Positions 1 to 7,614 are shown, counted from the stretch's first letter. The stretch: 29,462 nt of DNA from Thermocrinis sp. (GCF_036781485.1 NZ_DAIQAX010000015.1:1-29462), one strand, 5' to 3'. A program made the numbers and translations. Notes: generated from the letters alone by a model not told the origin.

Positions 1-97
1 AAGTTTGGTGAAATTTCCACATGATAGCCCTCTGGCTTTATTCTTTACTTTTGTGGAGGATTTTTAGAACAGCCTCTCGGTATGGACACAAAAGTAT

Positions 98-103
98 TAT
101 AAT
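98..103 (+). promoter_or_regulatory. Candidate -10 box for the M23 peptidase/bactofilin pair
   Basis: A perfect TATAAT lies about 30 bases before the ATG at 135, followed by a good GGAGG ribosome site at 124-128. No convincing -35 box is seen 16-18 bases upstream, so this is only a plausible promoter. Confidence 0.4.
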
Positions 104-134
104 ATTTTCGAAATATCCAGCAGGGAGGTTCGAA

Positions 135-962
135 ATGAAGGAATACATCAGCATAATTTTAGTTCAGCATGAAGGAAAACCTCCCAAGACTATTAGGATC
201 CGCAAAAGTTATCTCAAGGCTTTTTTTATGTTTGTTAGCATCTATATCTTTGCATCCTTAATGGCTTACACCTTCAGTTTATCCCTGCTCTCCTACAAGC
301 TTCATCTAAAGGCTCGTGTGGAGGAGCTTGAAGAAGAAAACAGAGAAATTATCCAGAAAAGGAAAGAACTTGATAGGGAAAAACATCTGCTGGCACAAAA
401 GCTAAGGTCTTTAGAAGCTCGTTTGTTGGAGATAGAATCCTATCTTTCTCAGAGGGGTATTAAAAAAGCAGCCGTTGGCGGACCAAGCTATCAGGGGACA
501 AGCTACTTAGACCTTTCACGCATAGAGTTTCTTGAAAAGAGGGCAGAAGCGATCATCACGGAGATCAGGAGTATTCCCTTAGGCTACCCTGTTTATGGGA
601 AAATAAACTCTCACGTAGGGTGGAGAAAGAATCCTTTTGGAAGGGGGTATGAGTTTCACACTGGCATTGACATAGATGCTCCTATAGGTGCGCAGGTTAG
701 GGCTACCGCAGATGGTGTGGTTGTTTTTGCAGGCAGGTATGCAGACTATGGCAATACAGTCATACTTAAACATCCTTCCGGCTATACTACTCTCTATGCT
801 CATTTGTCAAAAATTGAGGTAAAGGAAGGCAAAGAGGTCAAAGCTGGTCAAGTTCTGGGAAGGGTTGGTTCTACAGGAAGAAGCACGGGACCCCATCTTC
901 ACTATGAGGTGATACGGGATGGAAAACATTTAAACCCTATAAATTTTCTGGTTTTAAAATAG
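135..962 (+). CDS. M23-family peptidoglycan endopeptidase, membrane-anchored with coiled coil
   Basis: Likely zinc endopeptidase (lysostaphin/LytM type) cutting peptidoglycan cross-links in the periplasm. The 275-residue product has a short basic cytoplasmic start, one membrane segment (about residues 30-55), a charged coiled coil (about 58-110) and a C-terminal M23 domain. The metal and catalytic motifs are visible: H in FHTGIDIDAP, YAHLSK, and HLHYEV near the end. The reading frame is open from 21, but ATG 135 is chosen because GGAGG sits just upstream and the residues before it do not look like a leader. A bactofilin follows after 18 bases with its own strong ribosome site. In other bacteria, coiled-coil M23 proteins are encoded next to bactofilins and are recruited by them to shape the wall, so the same role is inferred here. 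Confidence 0.85.
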   Translation: MKEYISIILVQHEGKPPKTIRIRKSYLKAFFMFVSIYIFASLMAYTFSLSLLSYKLHLKARVEELEEENREIIQKRKELDREKHLLAQKLRSLEARLLEIESYLSQRGIKKAAVGGPSYQGTSYLDLSRIEFLEKRAEAIITEIRSIPLGYPVYGKINSHVGWRKNPFGRGYEFHTGIDIDAPIGAQVRATADGVVVFAGRYADYGNTVILKHPSGYTTLYAHLSKIEVKEGKEVKAGQVLGRVGSTGRSTGPHLHYEVIRDGKHLNPINFLVLK

Positions 963-980
963 CCAAAAAGGAGGTTTAAC

Positions 981-1349
981 ATGTTTGGTGGGAAGAGGAA
1001 AGAGCAAGGTGTAGATCAGGAGATTAAGACATTAATAGGTGCGGGGACGATTTTTGAAGGCAACATTACGATCTCAGAAGGGCTCACGCGAATAGATGGG
1101 GAAATCGTGGGGAACATCACTGGCAACGGTGGGCTCATAATAGGAGAAAGCGGAAATGTTAAAGGAGATATAAACGTGGAGAGCTTGATCGTATACGGAA
1201 GGGTATTGGGAAACATAAAGGCTAAAAGTGTGGAACTGAAACGAGGTTCTAAAGTTTCTGGAAAGCTTGAAATTTTGGAGCTTTACGTAGAAAAAGGGGC
1301 ATTTTACAACGGCGAGTGTAGGATGACAGAAGGAGGAACGAACGTTTAA
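981..1349 (+). CDS. Bactofilin (BacA/CcmA family cytoskeletal protein)
   Basis: Polymer-forming cytoskeletal protein of 122 residues. The central part (about 15-105) is a run of short beta-helix-like repeats rich in G, I and V (for example GTIFEGNITI, DGEIVGNITG), the hallmark of the bactofilin domain. Short polar tails flank it. It is preceded by AAAAGGAGG and lies directly after the M23 peptidase gene, so the two are probably co-transcribed. Bactofilins form filaments at the membrane without nucleotide and organise cell-wall enzymes. The stop codon overlaps the stop of the convergent sbtB-like gene. Confidence 0.88.
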   Translation: MFGGKRKEQGVDQEIKTLIGAGTIFEGNITISEGLTRIDGEIVGNITGNGGLIIGESGNVKGDINVESLIVYGRVLGNIKAKSVELKRGSKVSGKLEILELYVEKGAFYNGECRMTEGGTNV

Positions 1350-1639
1350 TGCACTACATAAAGCACATCGGAGATAAAACACACACCACCGTATTTTTTT
1401 AGGTAAGGCACTATGCCATGCGCTAACCTGTTGGCAGTTTCCTCATCGCAGACGGTAAAAACGTAGCTGTTTTTAAAGGTATCTGTGATCTCGTCGCCCC
1501 TCATCAGACCGCGCTCTCCAAGCCCTAAGGCATCTTCTATGACCGTGTAGCCTTTGACCCCCTGCTGTTCCAAAAACTCAAGGATCTTCCTTAGGTAGGT
1601 CTTGTTGATAACGATCTCCACCTTCTTCTGTGCGATCAT
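1346..1639 (-). CDS. PII-like protein, SbtB type
   Basis: Small PII-fold protein (97 residues from ATG 1639; a GTG at 1654 inside the sbtA end is the alternative start). The fold pattern is visible: first beta strand KKVEIVINK, helix LRKILEFLEQQG, strand GYTVIEDALG, a T-loop-like stretch around GERGLMRGDEI, and a final ferredoxin-like half ending CFISDVLYVVH. The tyrosine used for uridylylation in GlnB is not evident. It lacks the CGPxGC redox tail of cyanobacterial SbtB. The assignment as SbtB rests mainly on its place directly after sbtA. Cyanobacterial SbtB binds adenyl nucleotides and regulates SbtA; the same here is inference. Confidence 0.75.
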   Translation of the reverse strand: MIAQKKVEIVINKTYLRKILEFLEQQGVKGYTVIEDALGLGERGLMRGDEITDTFKNSYVFTVCDEETANRLAHGIVPYLKKYGGVCFISDVLYVVH

Positions 1640-1644
1640 ATCTA

Positions 1645-2625
1645 TTACCCCCACAGGAAGTTTACCGCAGAGTAGTATATAGGAATACCAAAAATTATGT
1701 TAAAGGGAAAGGTGATGGCCAAAGACATGGTTACATATATGCTTGGGTTTGCCTCCGGTATGGAGAGCCTTAGGGCTGCTGGCACCGCTATGTAGGATGC
1801 GCTGGCACAGAGAATAGAAAACATAAAGGCATTACCCTTTTCAAAGCCGAAGAATTTGGCAAGCGAGATGGCAAGCATGGCATTAAAGATAGGAACCATT
1901 ATGCCAAAGGCTAAGAGAAAGCCGCCCACCTTCTTTATGGCTCCCAACTGCCTTGCGGCAACCAACCCCATATCCAGCAAGAAAAAGGCAAGCATAGGCT
2001 TAAAAAGGTCGCCAAAGAAGGGCTCCATCGTCTTCCAACCTTTTTCTCCTACCAAAAGCCCTATAACCATAGAACCCACCAACAAAAGCACGGAACCATT
2101 AAAGAAGGATTCCCTCAAAAGCTCACCCCACTCTATCCTTTCTTTTGCATTGTCGTTTCTGGCAAAGATAGAAACCAGTATAAGACCTATTATTATGGCG
2201 GGGGATTCCATAAGGGCCATTGCCGCCACCATAAAGCCATCGTAATGCACCCCTACGGCGTTCAAAAAGGTGCCCGCGGTTACAAAGGTTACCGCACTGA
2301 TGGAGCCATAGGTGGCCGCTATCGCTGCAGCGTTATAAACGTCCAACTTGAGCCTTAGAATAAAGAAGGTGTATATTGGGACCAAAACCGCCATAAACAT
2401 AGCCAAGGATAAAACAAGCAAAATGTCTAAGCCAAAGCCTCCACTGTGCAGTTTATACCCACCCTGAAGACCGATGGAGATAAGCAAAAAAAGAGAAAAG
2501 AATTTTGGCAGAGGTTGGGGCACATCTAAATCCGATTTTACGAAAACCGCCAACATACCAAGGAAAAAAAACAGAATGGGAGGGTTTAACACGTTCTGCA
2601 GAATAAGGTCTATATTTATGGGCAT
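1645..2625 (-). CDS. sbtA: SbtA-family sodium-dependent bicarbonate permease
   Basis: Integral membrane protein of 326 residues with about ten hydrophobic segments, resembling the sodium/bicarbonate symporter family SbtA (DUF897). Family-like stretches include GLQGGYKL near residue 55, YGSISAVTF near 115, and the second-half inverted copy with FFLLDMGLVAARQ. It would import bicarbonate across the inner membrane. The start ATG at 2625 has AGGAGG close upstream. The gene follows the CobW-like GTPase after 19 bases and is followed directly by the PII-like gene, the arrangement used by cyanobacteria for SbtA/SbtB. In a reductive-TCA autotroph it would supply inorganic carbon to carboxylases. The substrate is inferred from the family. 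Confidence 0.85.
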   Translation of the reverse strand: MPINIDLILQNVLNPPILFFFLGMLAVFVKSDLDVPQPLPKFFSLFLLISIGLQGGYKLHSGGFGLDILLVLSLAMFMAVLVPIYTFFILRLKLDVYNAAAIAATYGSISAVTFVTAGTFLNAVGVHYDGFMVAAMALMESPAIIIGLILVSIFARNDNAKERIEWGELLRESFFNGSVLLLVGSMVIGLLVGEKGWKTMEPFFGDLFKPMLAFFLLDMGLVAARQLGAIKKVGGFLLAFGIMVPIFNAMLAISLAKFFGFEKGNAFMFSILCASASYIAVPAALRLSIPEANPSIYVTMSLAITFPFNIIFGIPIYYSAVNFLWG

Positions 2626-2644
2626 ATTTTTACCTCCTCAAGGT

Positions 2645-3556
2645 CTATACCGAAACCTTCAGAGGGTTTTCGCTTATGAATACCACAAAGCTTTCCCCTT
2701 TGTAGGTGGGGACCTCCTCTCCCATCTCAAAGGTCCCAAAGACGTAATTTACAAAGAAGGGATAGGGTGCGTGCTTTAGCCTTACGATACCCTTTGCCCT
2801 TATTACGTCCTTGGGAAGGTTTTTGAATAACCCCACCAAATTCTTGTATTCAAAGGGTTCTTTGTAAAACTCCACCCGTTGGGTGTAGGGGTGGTGATGA
2901 TGGTGATCATCCTCTTCGGCGAGCTCCAAGAGTTTGTTGAGAGATAAAGCACCTACGAAGACTTCTTCGGGCAAGGTCCCGTAGGAAGTTCTGTAAAGTC
3001 TTAGCTCCTTGAAGAGCTTTTCGCCCGTAAAGGCATTCCTCACCGCGTAGCTCTCCCAAAGTTCAAAGACCTTATCCTCAAGTTTTTTGAGCTCTTCTTC
3101 AGAAACCAAGTCTATTTTGTTTATGACCGCTATGTTGGAGCCCCCCAGTTGATAGAGGGCAGTGCTCTCGGAGCTGTATCTTTCAAAGTTTTTGGCATCT
3201 ATTACGCATAGAACCCCATCCACCGAAAAGCCCAAACTTTTGAGGCTAAACATCACCGGGAAGGGCTCTGCAGAACCCGAGGTTTCCACAAAGAGCACCT
3301 CAGGTTCATACTTCTCCCTTATCTCCTTTATAGCCTTTTCAAACTCTGCGTGCAAACTGCAACAAATACACCCCTCGGGCAACTCCAAAACGCTGGAATA
3401 GGTGTTTTGTATGATCTTCCCATCTACTCCCACATCTCCCAGCTCATTGACAATAACTGCCACCTTTTTTCCCTTAAAGTGTGTCCTCGCAGAGTTTATC
3501 AAAAGAGTAGTTTTACCACTACCCAAAAAGCCAGTTATGACAAAGGCGGGAGTCAT
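2645..3556 (-). CDS. CobW/COG0523-family GTPase, probable metallochaperone
   Basis: G3E-family P-loop GTPase (303 residues). Walker A is GFLGSGKT (9-16), the metal-binding CxCC motif is GCICC (C63, C65, C66), guanine specificity comes from NKID (146-149), and a five-histidine run follows DD at 218-222, typical of metal-delivering members. The C-terminal CobW_C domain spans about 225-303. Such proteins deliver zinc, cobalt or other metals to client enzymes in a GTP-dependent way; the client here is unknown. The start codon overlaps the stop of the 92-residue upstream gene (TAATG), so translation is probably coupled, and sbtA follows. The neighbourhood suggests a client in carbon fixation or bicarbonate handling, but this is inference. 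Confidence 0.88.
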   Translation of the reverse strand: MTPAFVITGFLGSGKTTLLINSARTHFKGKKVAVIVNELGDVGVDGKIIQNTYSSVLELPEGCICCSLHAEFEKAIKEIREKYEPEVLFVETSGSAEPFPVMFSLKSLGFSVDGVLCVIDAKNFERYSSESTALYQLGGSNIAVINKIDLVSEEELKKLEDKVFELWESYAVRNAFTGEKLFKELRLYRTSYGTLPEEVFVGALSLNKLLELAEEDDHHHHHPYTQRVEFYKEPFEYKNLVGLFKNLPKDVIRAKGIVRLKHAPYPFFVNYVFGTFEMGEEVPTYKGESFVVFISENPLKVSV

Positions 3557-3834
3557 TACTCACCACCGTATTCTACCGAGTCTATCTCTTCCAAAAATTG
3601 CTCAATCTGGAAAGTTACGAAGTTAGCAAGATCCTTTACGTCTTTCTCCCAATATTCCTTGTCTATGTCTATTCTCTTTTCGTGCACGCTGTGTCCTTCA
3701 ACTACGTATCTAACGGTTAAGTAAGGAACTCCACAGGATTCATCAAAGCAGACTTCCAGATCTACATCAGGATTTGCCATGTTTCTTTCCACTTCTTCAG
3801 CCAACTGTTCAAACTTTTGCTTAATATCTTCCAT
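3556..3834 (-). CDS. Unknown 92-residue acidic protein in the oxidoreductase-bicarbonate operon
   Basis: I do not recognise this family. The product is 92 residues, strongly acidic, without membrane segments. An N-terminal helix (about 1-22) is followed by a strand-rich centre with two cysteines in EVCFDESCG and by GHSVHEKR, then an acidic helix (about 63-86). GGGGGA before ATG 3834 serves as ribosome site. The gene starts 3 bases after the ferredoxin-like subunit gene and overlaps the CobW-like gene by one base, so it is almost certainly co-translated with both. It could be a small accessory subunit or assembly factor of the oxidoreductase or a partner of the GTPase; neither is shown by the sequence. 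Confidence 0.75.
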   Translation of the reverse strand: MEDIKQKFEQLAEEVERNMANPDVDLEVCFDESCGVPYLTVRYVVEGHSVHEKRIDIDKEYWEKDVKDLANFVTFQIEQFLEEIDSVEYGGE

Positions 3835-3837
3835 AGT

Positions 3838-4062
3838 TTATTCCCCCGAAGTCATCATAACCATCTGTATGCAGTTTCTCTTTAGAAGGTTAGAGCATAC
3901 ATAAACGCATATGGCACAGCCTTTACATCTGGAATAATTTACCCAAGCGGTGTGCTTAGAACTTTCATACATAAGCGTGTTTGGCTCTGGGCAAAAGAGC
4001 ACACACTGCTTGCAGTTATACTTTGCACATTCAGCTTCATTTACCTCCGCCACATAGTACAT
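3838..4062 (-). CDS. forE: Ferredoxin-like subunit (epsilon, ForE-like) of 2-oxoacid:ferredoxin oxidoreductase
   Basis: Protein of 74 residues with two cysteine groups: C12, C17, C20, C24-P and C46, C49, C52, C56, with an extra C64. This fits two 4Fe-4S clusters that pass electrons between the catalytic subunits and external ferredoxin. The first group is unusual because C12 and C17 are separated by four residues, where two are normal. It follows the gamma subunit gene after 24 bases. The order D-A-B-G-E matches the five-subunit 2-oxoglutarate:ferredoxin oxidoreductase of Hydrogenobacter thermophilus; in the pyruvate enzyme of that organism E comes first. The symbol therefore rests on gene order and substrate is not proven. 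Confidence 0.7.
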   Translation of the reverse strand: MYYVAEVNEAECAKYNCKQCVLFCPEPNTLMYESSKHTAWVNYSRCKGCAICVYVCSNLLKRNCIQMVMMTSGE

Positions 4063-4086
4063 ACCTCAGGCCACCTCCAATGAGTT

Positions 4087-4770
4087 TTAACGTGTGTAAG
4101 CTTCCTCTTCCACCCAACCCCTTTCTTCTGCAATCCTAAACGCCTCCCTTATGACCTGCATATTCTTTTCAAGTAGCTCCATTTTCTTCTTAAACTTTTT
4201 CTCTATTGCACTGTCAAGGGCTGTGGTCCCCCCAGAGGCAACGAAGGTATTACCTAAGAATCTTTCTCTAACCGCTTGCTCTATGTGCTCAAAACCAACT
4301 ATCCTAGTTATACCAAAAAAGAGTCCTATCATAGCCATATTCGTCGCAAGCTCCGTGCCCGCTATGTCAAGGGCCACTTTTGTGGCTGGAAACATGTAAA
4401 CCTTAGTGTTGAGCTCCTCAAGGATCTTCCAATCCTCTTCAGGTATTATATCCACGTCTGTATTTATTATAACAGTTCCATTTTCCTTAAGTCCAGAGTA
4501 AAAGGGCATGGTGTAGGACTTTCCGTGAGTTATAACCTGGGGATGGTAGATCATTATCACGTTTGGATAGACCACCTCTCCCACTTCGTAGATTGGCTGA
4601 TCTGAAACCCTTACGTAAGCTTCCACCGGAGCCATCCTCTTTTCAGACCCAAAGAAGGGAACCAATGTAGCATACTTTCCTGCAGCGGACATAGCATTTC
4701 CAAGAATATGGGCGGAGGTGACCACCCCCTGCCCACCAACACCTGCTATTCTGATGTTATACCTTTTCAT
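4087..4770 (-). CDS. forG: 2-oxoacid:ferredoxin oxidoreductase gamma subunit
   Basis: Gamma domain of the pyruvate/2-oxoglutarate:ferredoxin oxidoreductase family, 227 residues. It begins with the typical IRIAGVGGQGVVTSAHILG and continues with FFGSEKRMAPVEAYVRVSD, the usual signature of this subunit. TNMAMIGLFFGIT near 150 and the C-terminal helix region also fit. The start ATG overlaps the stop of the beta gene by four bases (ATGA). Together with alpha and beta it forms the core that reductively carboxylates an acyl-CoA to a 2-oxoacid in the reductive TCA cycle, acting in the cytoplasm. Confidence 0.85.
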   Translation of the reverse strand: MKRYNIRIAGVGGQGVVTSAHILGNAMSAAGKYATLVPFFGSEKRMAPVEAYVRVSDQPIYEVGEVVYPNVIMIYHPQVITHGKSYTMPFYSGLKENGTVIINTDVDIIPEEDWKILEELNTKVYMFPATKVALDIAGTELATNMAMIGLFFGITRIVGFEHIEQAVRERFLGNTFVASGGTTALDSAIEKKFKKKMELLEKNMQVIREAFRIAEERGWVEEEAYTR

Positions 4771-5633
4771 GCCTTTACCTCCTCAGGCTTCCTTTCTATC
4801 TCCTCAAAAAATTCTCTGACTTCGTCGGTCATCCATTCGTAAAAGGCAAAGTCTTGTTTTTCTCTCTTCCTTGCATCTTCAAGAACCTTTTCTGTGGGTA
4901 TGGAATACTCTATGTTGCAAGAGGTGTATGCGTGTATGAAGGTTGGTCCAAAGTGCCTTGCGGCAAGGATGGCTCTCTTTACGGTCTTTGCTATTCTTTT
5001 GGGATTTGTAGGTGCAAGTTTTGCTACATAAACGCATCCTGCAGTTTTTGCCAGCTCTACTGCGTTTATTTTGTCAAACTGTTTACCCTTTGGTGCCATC
5101 TTAAGCTGAACACCCTTTGGAGACATTCCGCTCTCTTGACCTCCAGTGTTTCCGTAAACTTCATTGTCCACCATTATGGTTGTGAATTTTTCCCTTCTGA
5201 ACCAAGAGTGCATGGTCATACCAAAGCCTATGTCTATAAGACCCCCATCACCAGCTATGACTACTACGTCTTTGTGCTTGTCTGGGAACCTGATGGTAAG
5301 TGCTCTCTTTAGCCCAGAAGCTACCGCGTTTGTGTCTCCGTAATTTCCGTAGATAAAGGGCACTGCTGCCTGAGAAAGGGCAAGCCTTGCACATCCTGCG
5401 GTGCCTATGACTATGGTATCCTCTGGATTAGGCAAAGATGCATAAAAGATCCTTATGAAGTAAGCCATAAAACATCCAGCGCACATTGGATGCTCTTCTA
5501 CTAGCTCTTTAAACTGCCCAAGCTGTTGCACATCTATCTGTTTGCCAAACTGCCCATATTTGACCAGGTCCACATAATCCTTGGGCATATATCTTTCAAA
5601 ACCTGGAGAAATCCTTACATATTCCAAGCCCAT
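4767..5633 (-). CDS. forB: 2-oxoacid:ferredoxin oxidoreductase beta subunit (thiamine-diphosphate binding)
   Basis: Catalytic subunit of 288 residues. The thiamine-diphosphate/magnesium motif runs from GDGG (128-131) to the asparagine-rich stretch VDNEVYGNTGGQ (about 155-166). Cysteines C51 and C54 in HPMCAGC, C81 in GTAGC, and a later cysteine in YTSCN correspond to the 4Fe-4S ligands of pyruvate:ferredoxin oxidoreductase beta chains. A ribosome site AGGAGG lies 8-10 bases before ATG 5633. It lies 23 bases after the alpha gene and overlaps gamma by four. Pyruvate and 2-oxoglutarate enzymes cannot be told apart safely by eye. Confidence 0.86.
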   Translation of the reverse strand: MGLEYVRISPGFERYMPKDYVDLVKYGQFGKQIDVQQLGQFKELVEEHPMCAGCFMAYFIRIFYASLPNPEDTIVIGTAGCARLALSQAAVPFIYGNYGDTNAVASGLKRALTIRFPDKHKDVVVIAGDGGLIDIGFGMTMHSWFRREKFTTIMVDNEVYGNTGGQESGMSPKGVQLKMAPKGKQFDKINAVELAKTAGCVYVAKLAPTNPKRIAKTVKRAILAARHFGPTFIHAYTSCNIEYSIPTEKVLEDARKREKQDFAFYEWMTDEVREFFEEIERKPEEVKA

Positions 5634-5656
5634 GATAACACCTCCTTTTTAGTTTT

Positions 5657-6826
5657 TTAAACTACTACTTTCTTTTCCTTCTTTATACCAAGGGCAGAGT
5701 ATATTTTTTCCATAATAAGTTCCACTGGCAAGGTCATACCACCGTAAACCCTTGGACCACCTATAACCTTATCGTTGTCTGGAATGGCAGCCTTAATTTC
5801 TCTGGCTAACCATCCTACTATGTTGTGCTCTGGAACTATTACAGCCTTTGCCTTTTTAAGTACTTCCCTTATTTCTTTTTCTGGGAATGGTCTTATGGAT
5901 TTGACTTTAACAAGGCCAACATTTAGGCCTTCCATCTGTGAGTATCTTACCGCTTCCCTTCCTTGCGCTGCTGCACAGCCGGAAGCCACTATGAATACCT
6001 CCGCATCAGGATTTACCACCTCTATGGGACCTCCAAGATACTTGTATATGTATTTCATAGCCCTTATGTTGGATGCCCAAACTTCCTGTTGCCACACAGC
6101 GTGTATCAGATAGCTCATAAAGTTAGACTTCTGAACTGGTGCATCCCTTTGGATCCTTGCGGGCGGTATTTCGCAGTCGGTGGGTGGAACGGGTGCCTTA
6201 TATGGGTCCCTTGGGGGCAGTTTCATATCTTCTGGGGTCATATTCACATAACCCTTTGCGTGAGTGACGAAGAATCCTTCGGTGCAAACTGCCACGGGTA
6301 TATAAACATCCACCTTTTCGGATATGACAAAGCTTGCCAAAGTGAAATCAAAGACATCTTGTTGATTTTCTGCGTGCAAAACTATTATACCGCAGTTTAG
6401 AAGGTAGGCGATCTCCACGTTGTCTGGCTGTATGGAAAGGGGAGCATTGACTACTCTGGTGAGAACTCCAAGCACCGCAGGAATCCTGTGCCCAGGCCAA
6501 GAGGCTATTGCTTCAAGTCCTCTCAAAAGACCAGGTCCTGAGGTAGCAGAAAATGCCCTTGCACCACCTCTCACTGCACCAGCTATGGCAGACATAGCAC
6601 CGTATTCCTCTTCTGCTCTGTAGTAGTCCTTAAGATAGCCCTGAGCCCATAAATCTCCAACCAAGTGCATAACTTCAGACTGAGGAGTAATGGGATAGGC
6701 TATGGCTATATCTACGTTGGCACGCTTGACCGCCTCTGCCATAGCTTGGGCACCTGTTATAAACTTTCGCTCCCTTGGAGCTTCTAAAAGAAGATAATCT
6801 GCATCTACAACCCTTTGCTCTGGCAT
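5657..6826 (-). CDS. forA: 2-oxoacid:ferredoxin oxidoreductase alpha subunit
   Basis: Alpha subunit of 389 residues. The pyrimidine-domain signature YPITPQSEV is at about 44-52, and RAEEEYGAMSAIAGA with ATSGPGLLRGLEAIA follows, as in pyruvate and 2-ketoisovalerate oxidoreductases. The C-terminal part holds the second transketolase-like domain (VFIVASGCAAAQGREAV to VIVPEHNIVGWLA). A GGAGG ribosome site precedes ATG 6826, 16 bases after the D gene. In the assembled enzyme alpha and beta bind thiamine diphosphate and coenzyme A, with ferredoxin as low-potential donor for CO2 fixation. The choice of 2-oxoglutarate over pyruvate relies on the D-A-B-G-E order. Confidence 0.85.
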   Translation of the reverse strand: MPEQRVVDADYLLLEAPRERKFITGAQAMAEAVKRANVDIAIAYPITPQSEVMHLVGDLWAQGYLKDYYRAEEEYGAMSAIAGAVRGGARAFSATSGPGLLRGLEAIASWPGHRIPAVLGVLTRVVNAPLSIQPDNVEIAYLLNCGIIVLHAENQQDVFDFTLASFVISEKVDVYIPVAVCTEGFFVTHAKGYVNMTPEDMKLPPRDPYKAPVPPTDCEIPPARIQRDAPVQKSNFMSYLIHAVWQQEVWASNIRAMKYIYKYLGGPIEVVNPDAEVFIVASGCAAAQGREAVRYSQMEGLNVGLVKVKSIRPFPEKEIREVLKKAKAVIVPEHNIVGWLAREIKAAIPDNDKVIGGPRVYGGMTLPVELIMEKIYSALGIKKEKKVVV

Positions 6827-6842
6827 GATTTTACCTCCAAGT

Positions 6843-7556
6843 TTATTCGCTTTCTTCTACAGTCTCGCCTTTTTTAGGCATAAGAAGGTATAAGTATTCT
6901 CCATAATCTAGTGCAGAGAGGGTTTCGTATTTTTCAGGTGGGAGGGATGGATTTTCTGGAGGAAGCTTTGGTTCCCACTCAATACCAAGCTCTTTCCTCA
7001 CTTGCACAAGCACATCCCTGAACTTTCTTATCTCTTCTGCATGCACATCCCTTAGAGAGACCATAGCGTCTTCGTGACCCATTTCTGCACACAAGGCTAT
7101 TGTAAAACAGTTAGTTCCTGCTCTTATCATCCTAAGAGAAAGGTTCGCGTAATGACAATGAACTCCTACAAAAATACAGGCTTCTATTTTATTGTGAAGT
7201 ATGGTAAGGTTTGGATGGTTGGGATTTATTTCTGCCTCTGGGTCTATTTTGGGATACTTAGGTCTGTAGTCTGGCATAGGAATAATTCTGCAATTGGGAA
7301 TTTCCATTGCAAGCTCCAACACAGCCTTAGCCTTTTCCATAGCTCCGGCGTTCCATCCCCACAGAACCAAGGGTCCGGGGAATATGGTAGGATTTCTGCG
7401 TGTGAGCAAAGCCTTTGCCGCTTCCCTCATAGCCACTTCTTCATCCACTATTTCACCGTAAAGCAAAGCCTTACCTGGTGGAGGTAACTCTACTCCCTCA
7501 AAGGCAGCTGGGATGGGCATATAACCAAAAGGTCCAGGTACAACTCGCATAGGCAT
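6843..7556 (-). CDS. forD: Delta (ForD/PorD-like) subunit, CO-dehydrogenase beta/ACS epsilon-like
   Basis: First gene of the oxidoreductase cluster, 237 residues. It is not a ferredoxin-type delta. The middle part (about 50-190) resembles the Rossmann-like CO dehydrogenase/acetyl-CoA synthase epsilon family: GPLVLWGWNAGAMEKAKAV, then NLTILHNKIEACIFVGVHC and ITRAGTNCFTIAL-like text. Five-subunit oxidoreductases of Aquificaceae carry such a subunit. Its role in the complex is not known to me. GGAGGTAAGAA lies just before ATG 7556, and a strong promoter and a palindrome lie upstream, so this is the operon's first gene. Cysteines at FVGVHCHY and AGTNCFTIALC could bind metal or form contacts. Confidence 0.7.
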   Translation of the reverse strand: MPMRVVPGPFGYMPIPAAFEGVELPPPGKALLYGEIVDEEVAMREAAKALLTRRNPTIFPGPLVLWGWNAGAMEKAKAVLELAMEIPNCRIIPMPDYRPKYPKIDPEAEINPNHPNLTILHNKIEACIFVGVHCHYANLSLRMIRAGTNCFTIALCAEMGHEDAMVSLRDVHAEEIRKFRDVLVQVRKELGIEWEPKLPPENPSLPPEKYETLSALDYGEYLYLLMPKKGETVEESE

Positions 7557-7586
7557 TTCTTACCTCCTTCTTCTCGGATTATCAAA

Positions 7587-7614
7587 AAATTAGCATATAC
7601 TGAAAAGCTGTCAA
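7587..7614 (-). promoter_or_regulatory. Promoter of the oxidoreductase operon
   Basis: On the minus strand a perfect TTGACA (7614-7609) is followed after 16 bases by TAATTT (7592-7587), which is preceded by TGC, an extended -10. Transcription would start near 7580, giving a leader of about 25 bases with GGAGGTAAG. This is the best sigma70-type promoter in the window. Confidence 0.6.

Noticed and set aside
2..67. Possible C-terminal end of a gene entering from the left (frame 2, 21 codons then TAG)
   Set aside because: A 21-codon open stretch is expected often by chance, and no recognisable motif or neighbouring context supports it.
21..134. N-terminal extension of the M23 peptidase
   Set aside because: ATG 135 has a good ribosome site, and the extension covers the promoter-like sequence.
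4854..5312. 152-codon plus-strand reading frame
   Set aside because: It is the shadow of the oxidoreductase beta gene, which has clear thiamine and cysteine motifs on the other strand.
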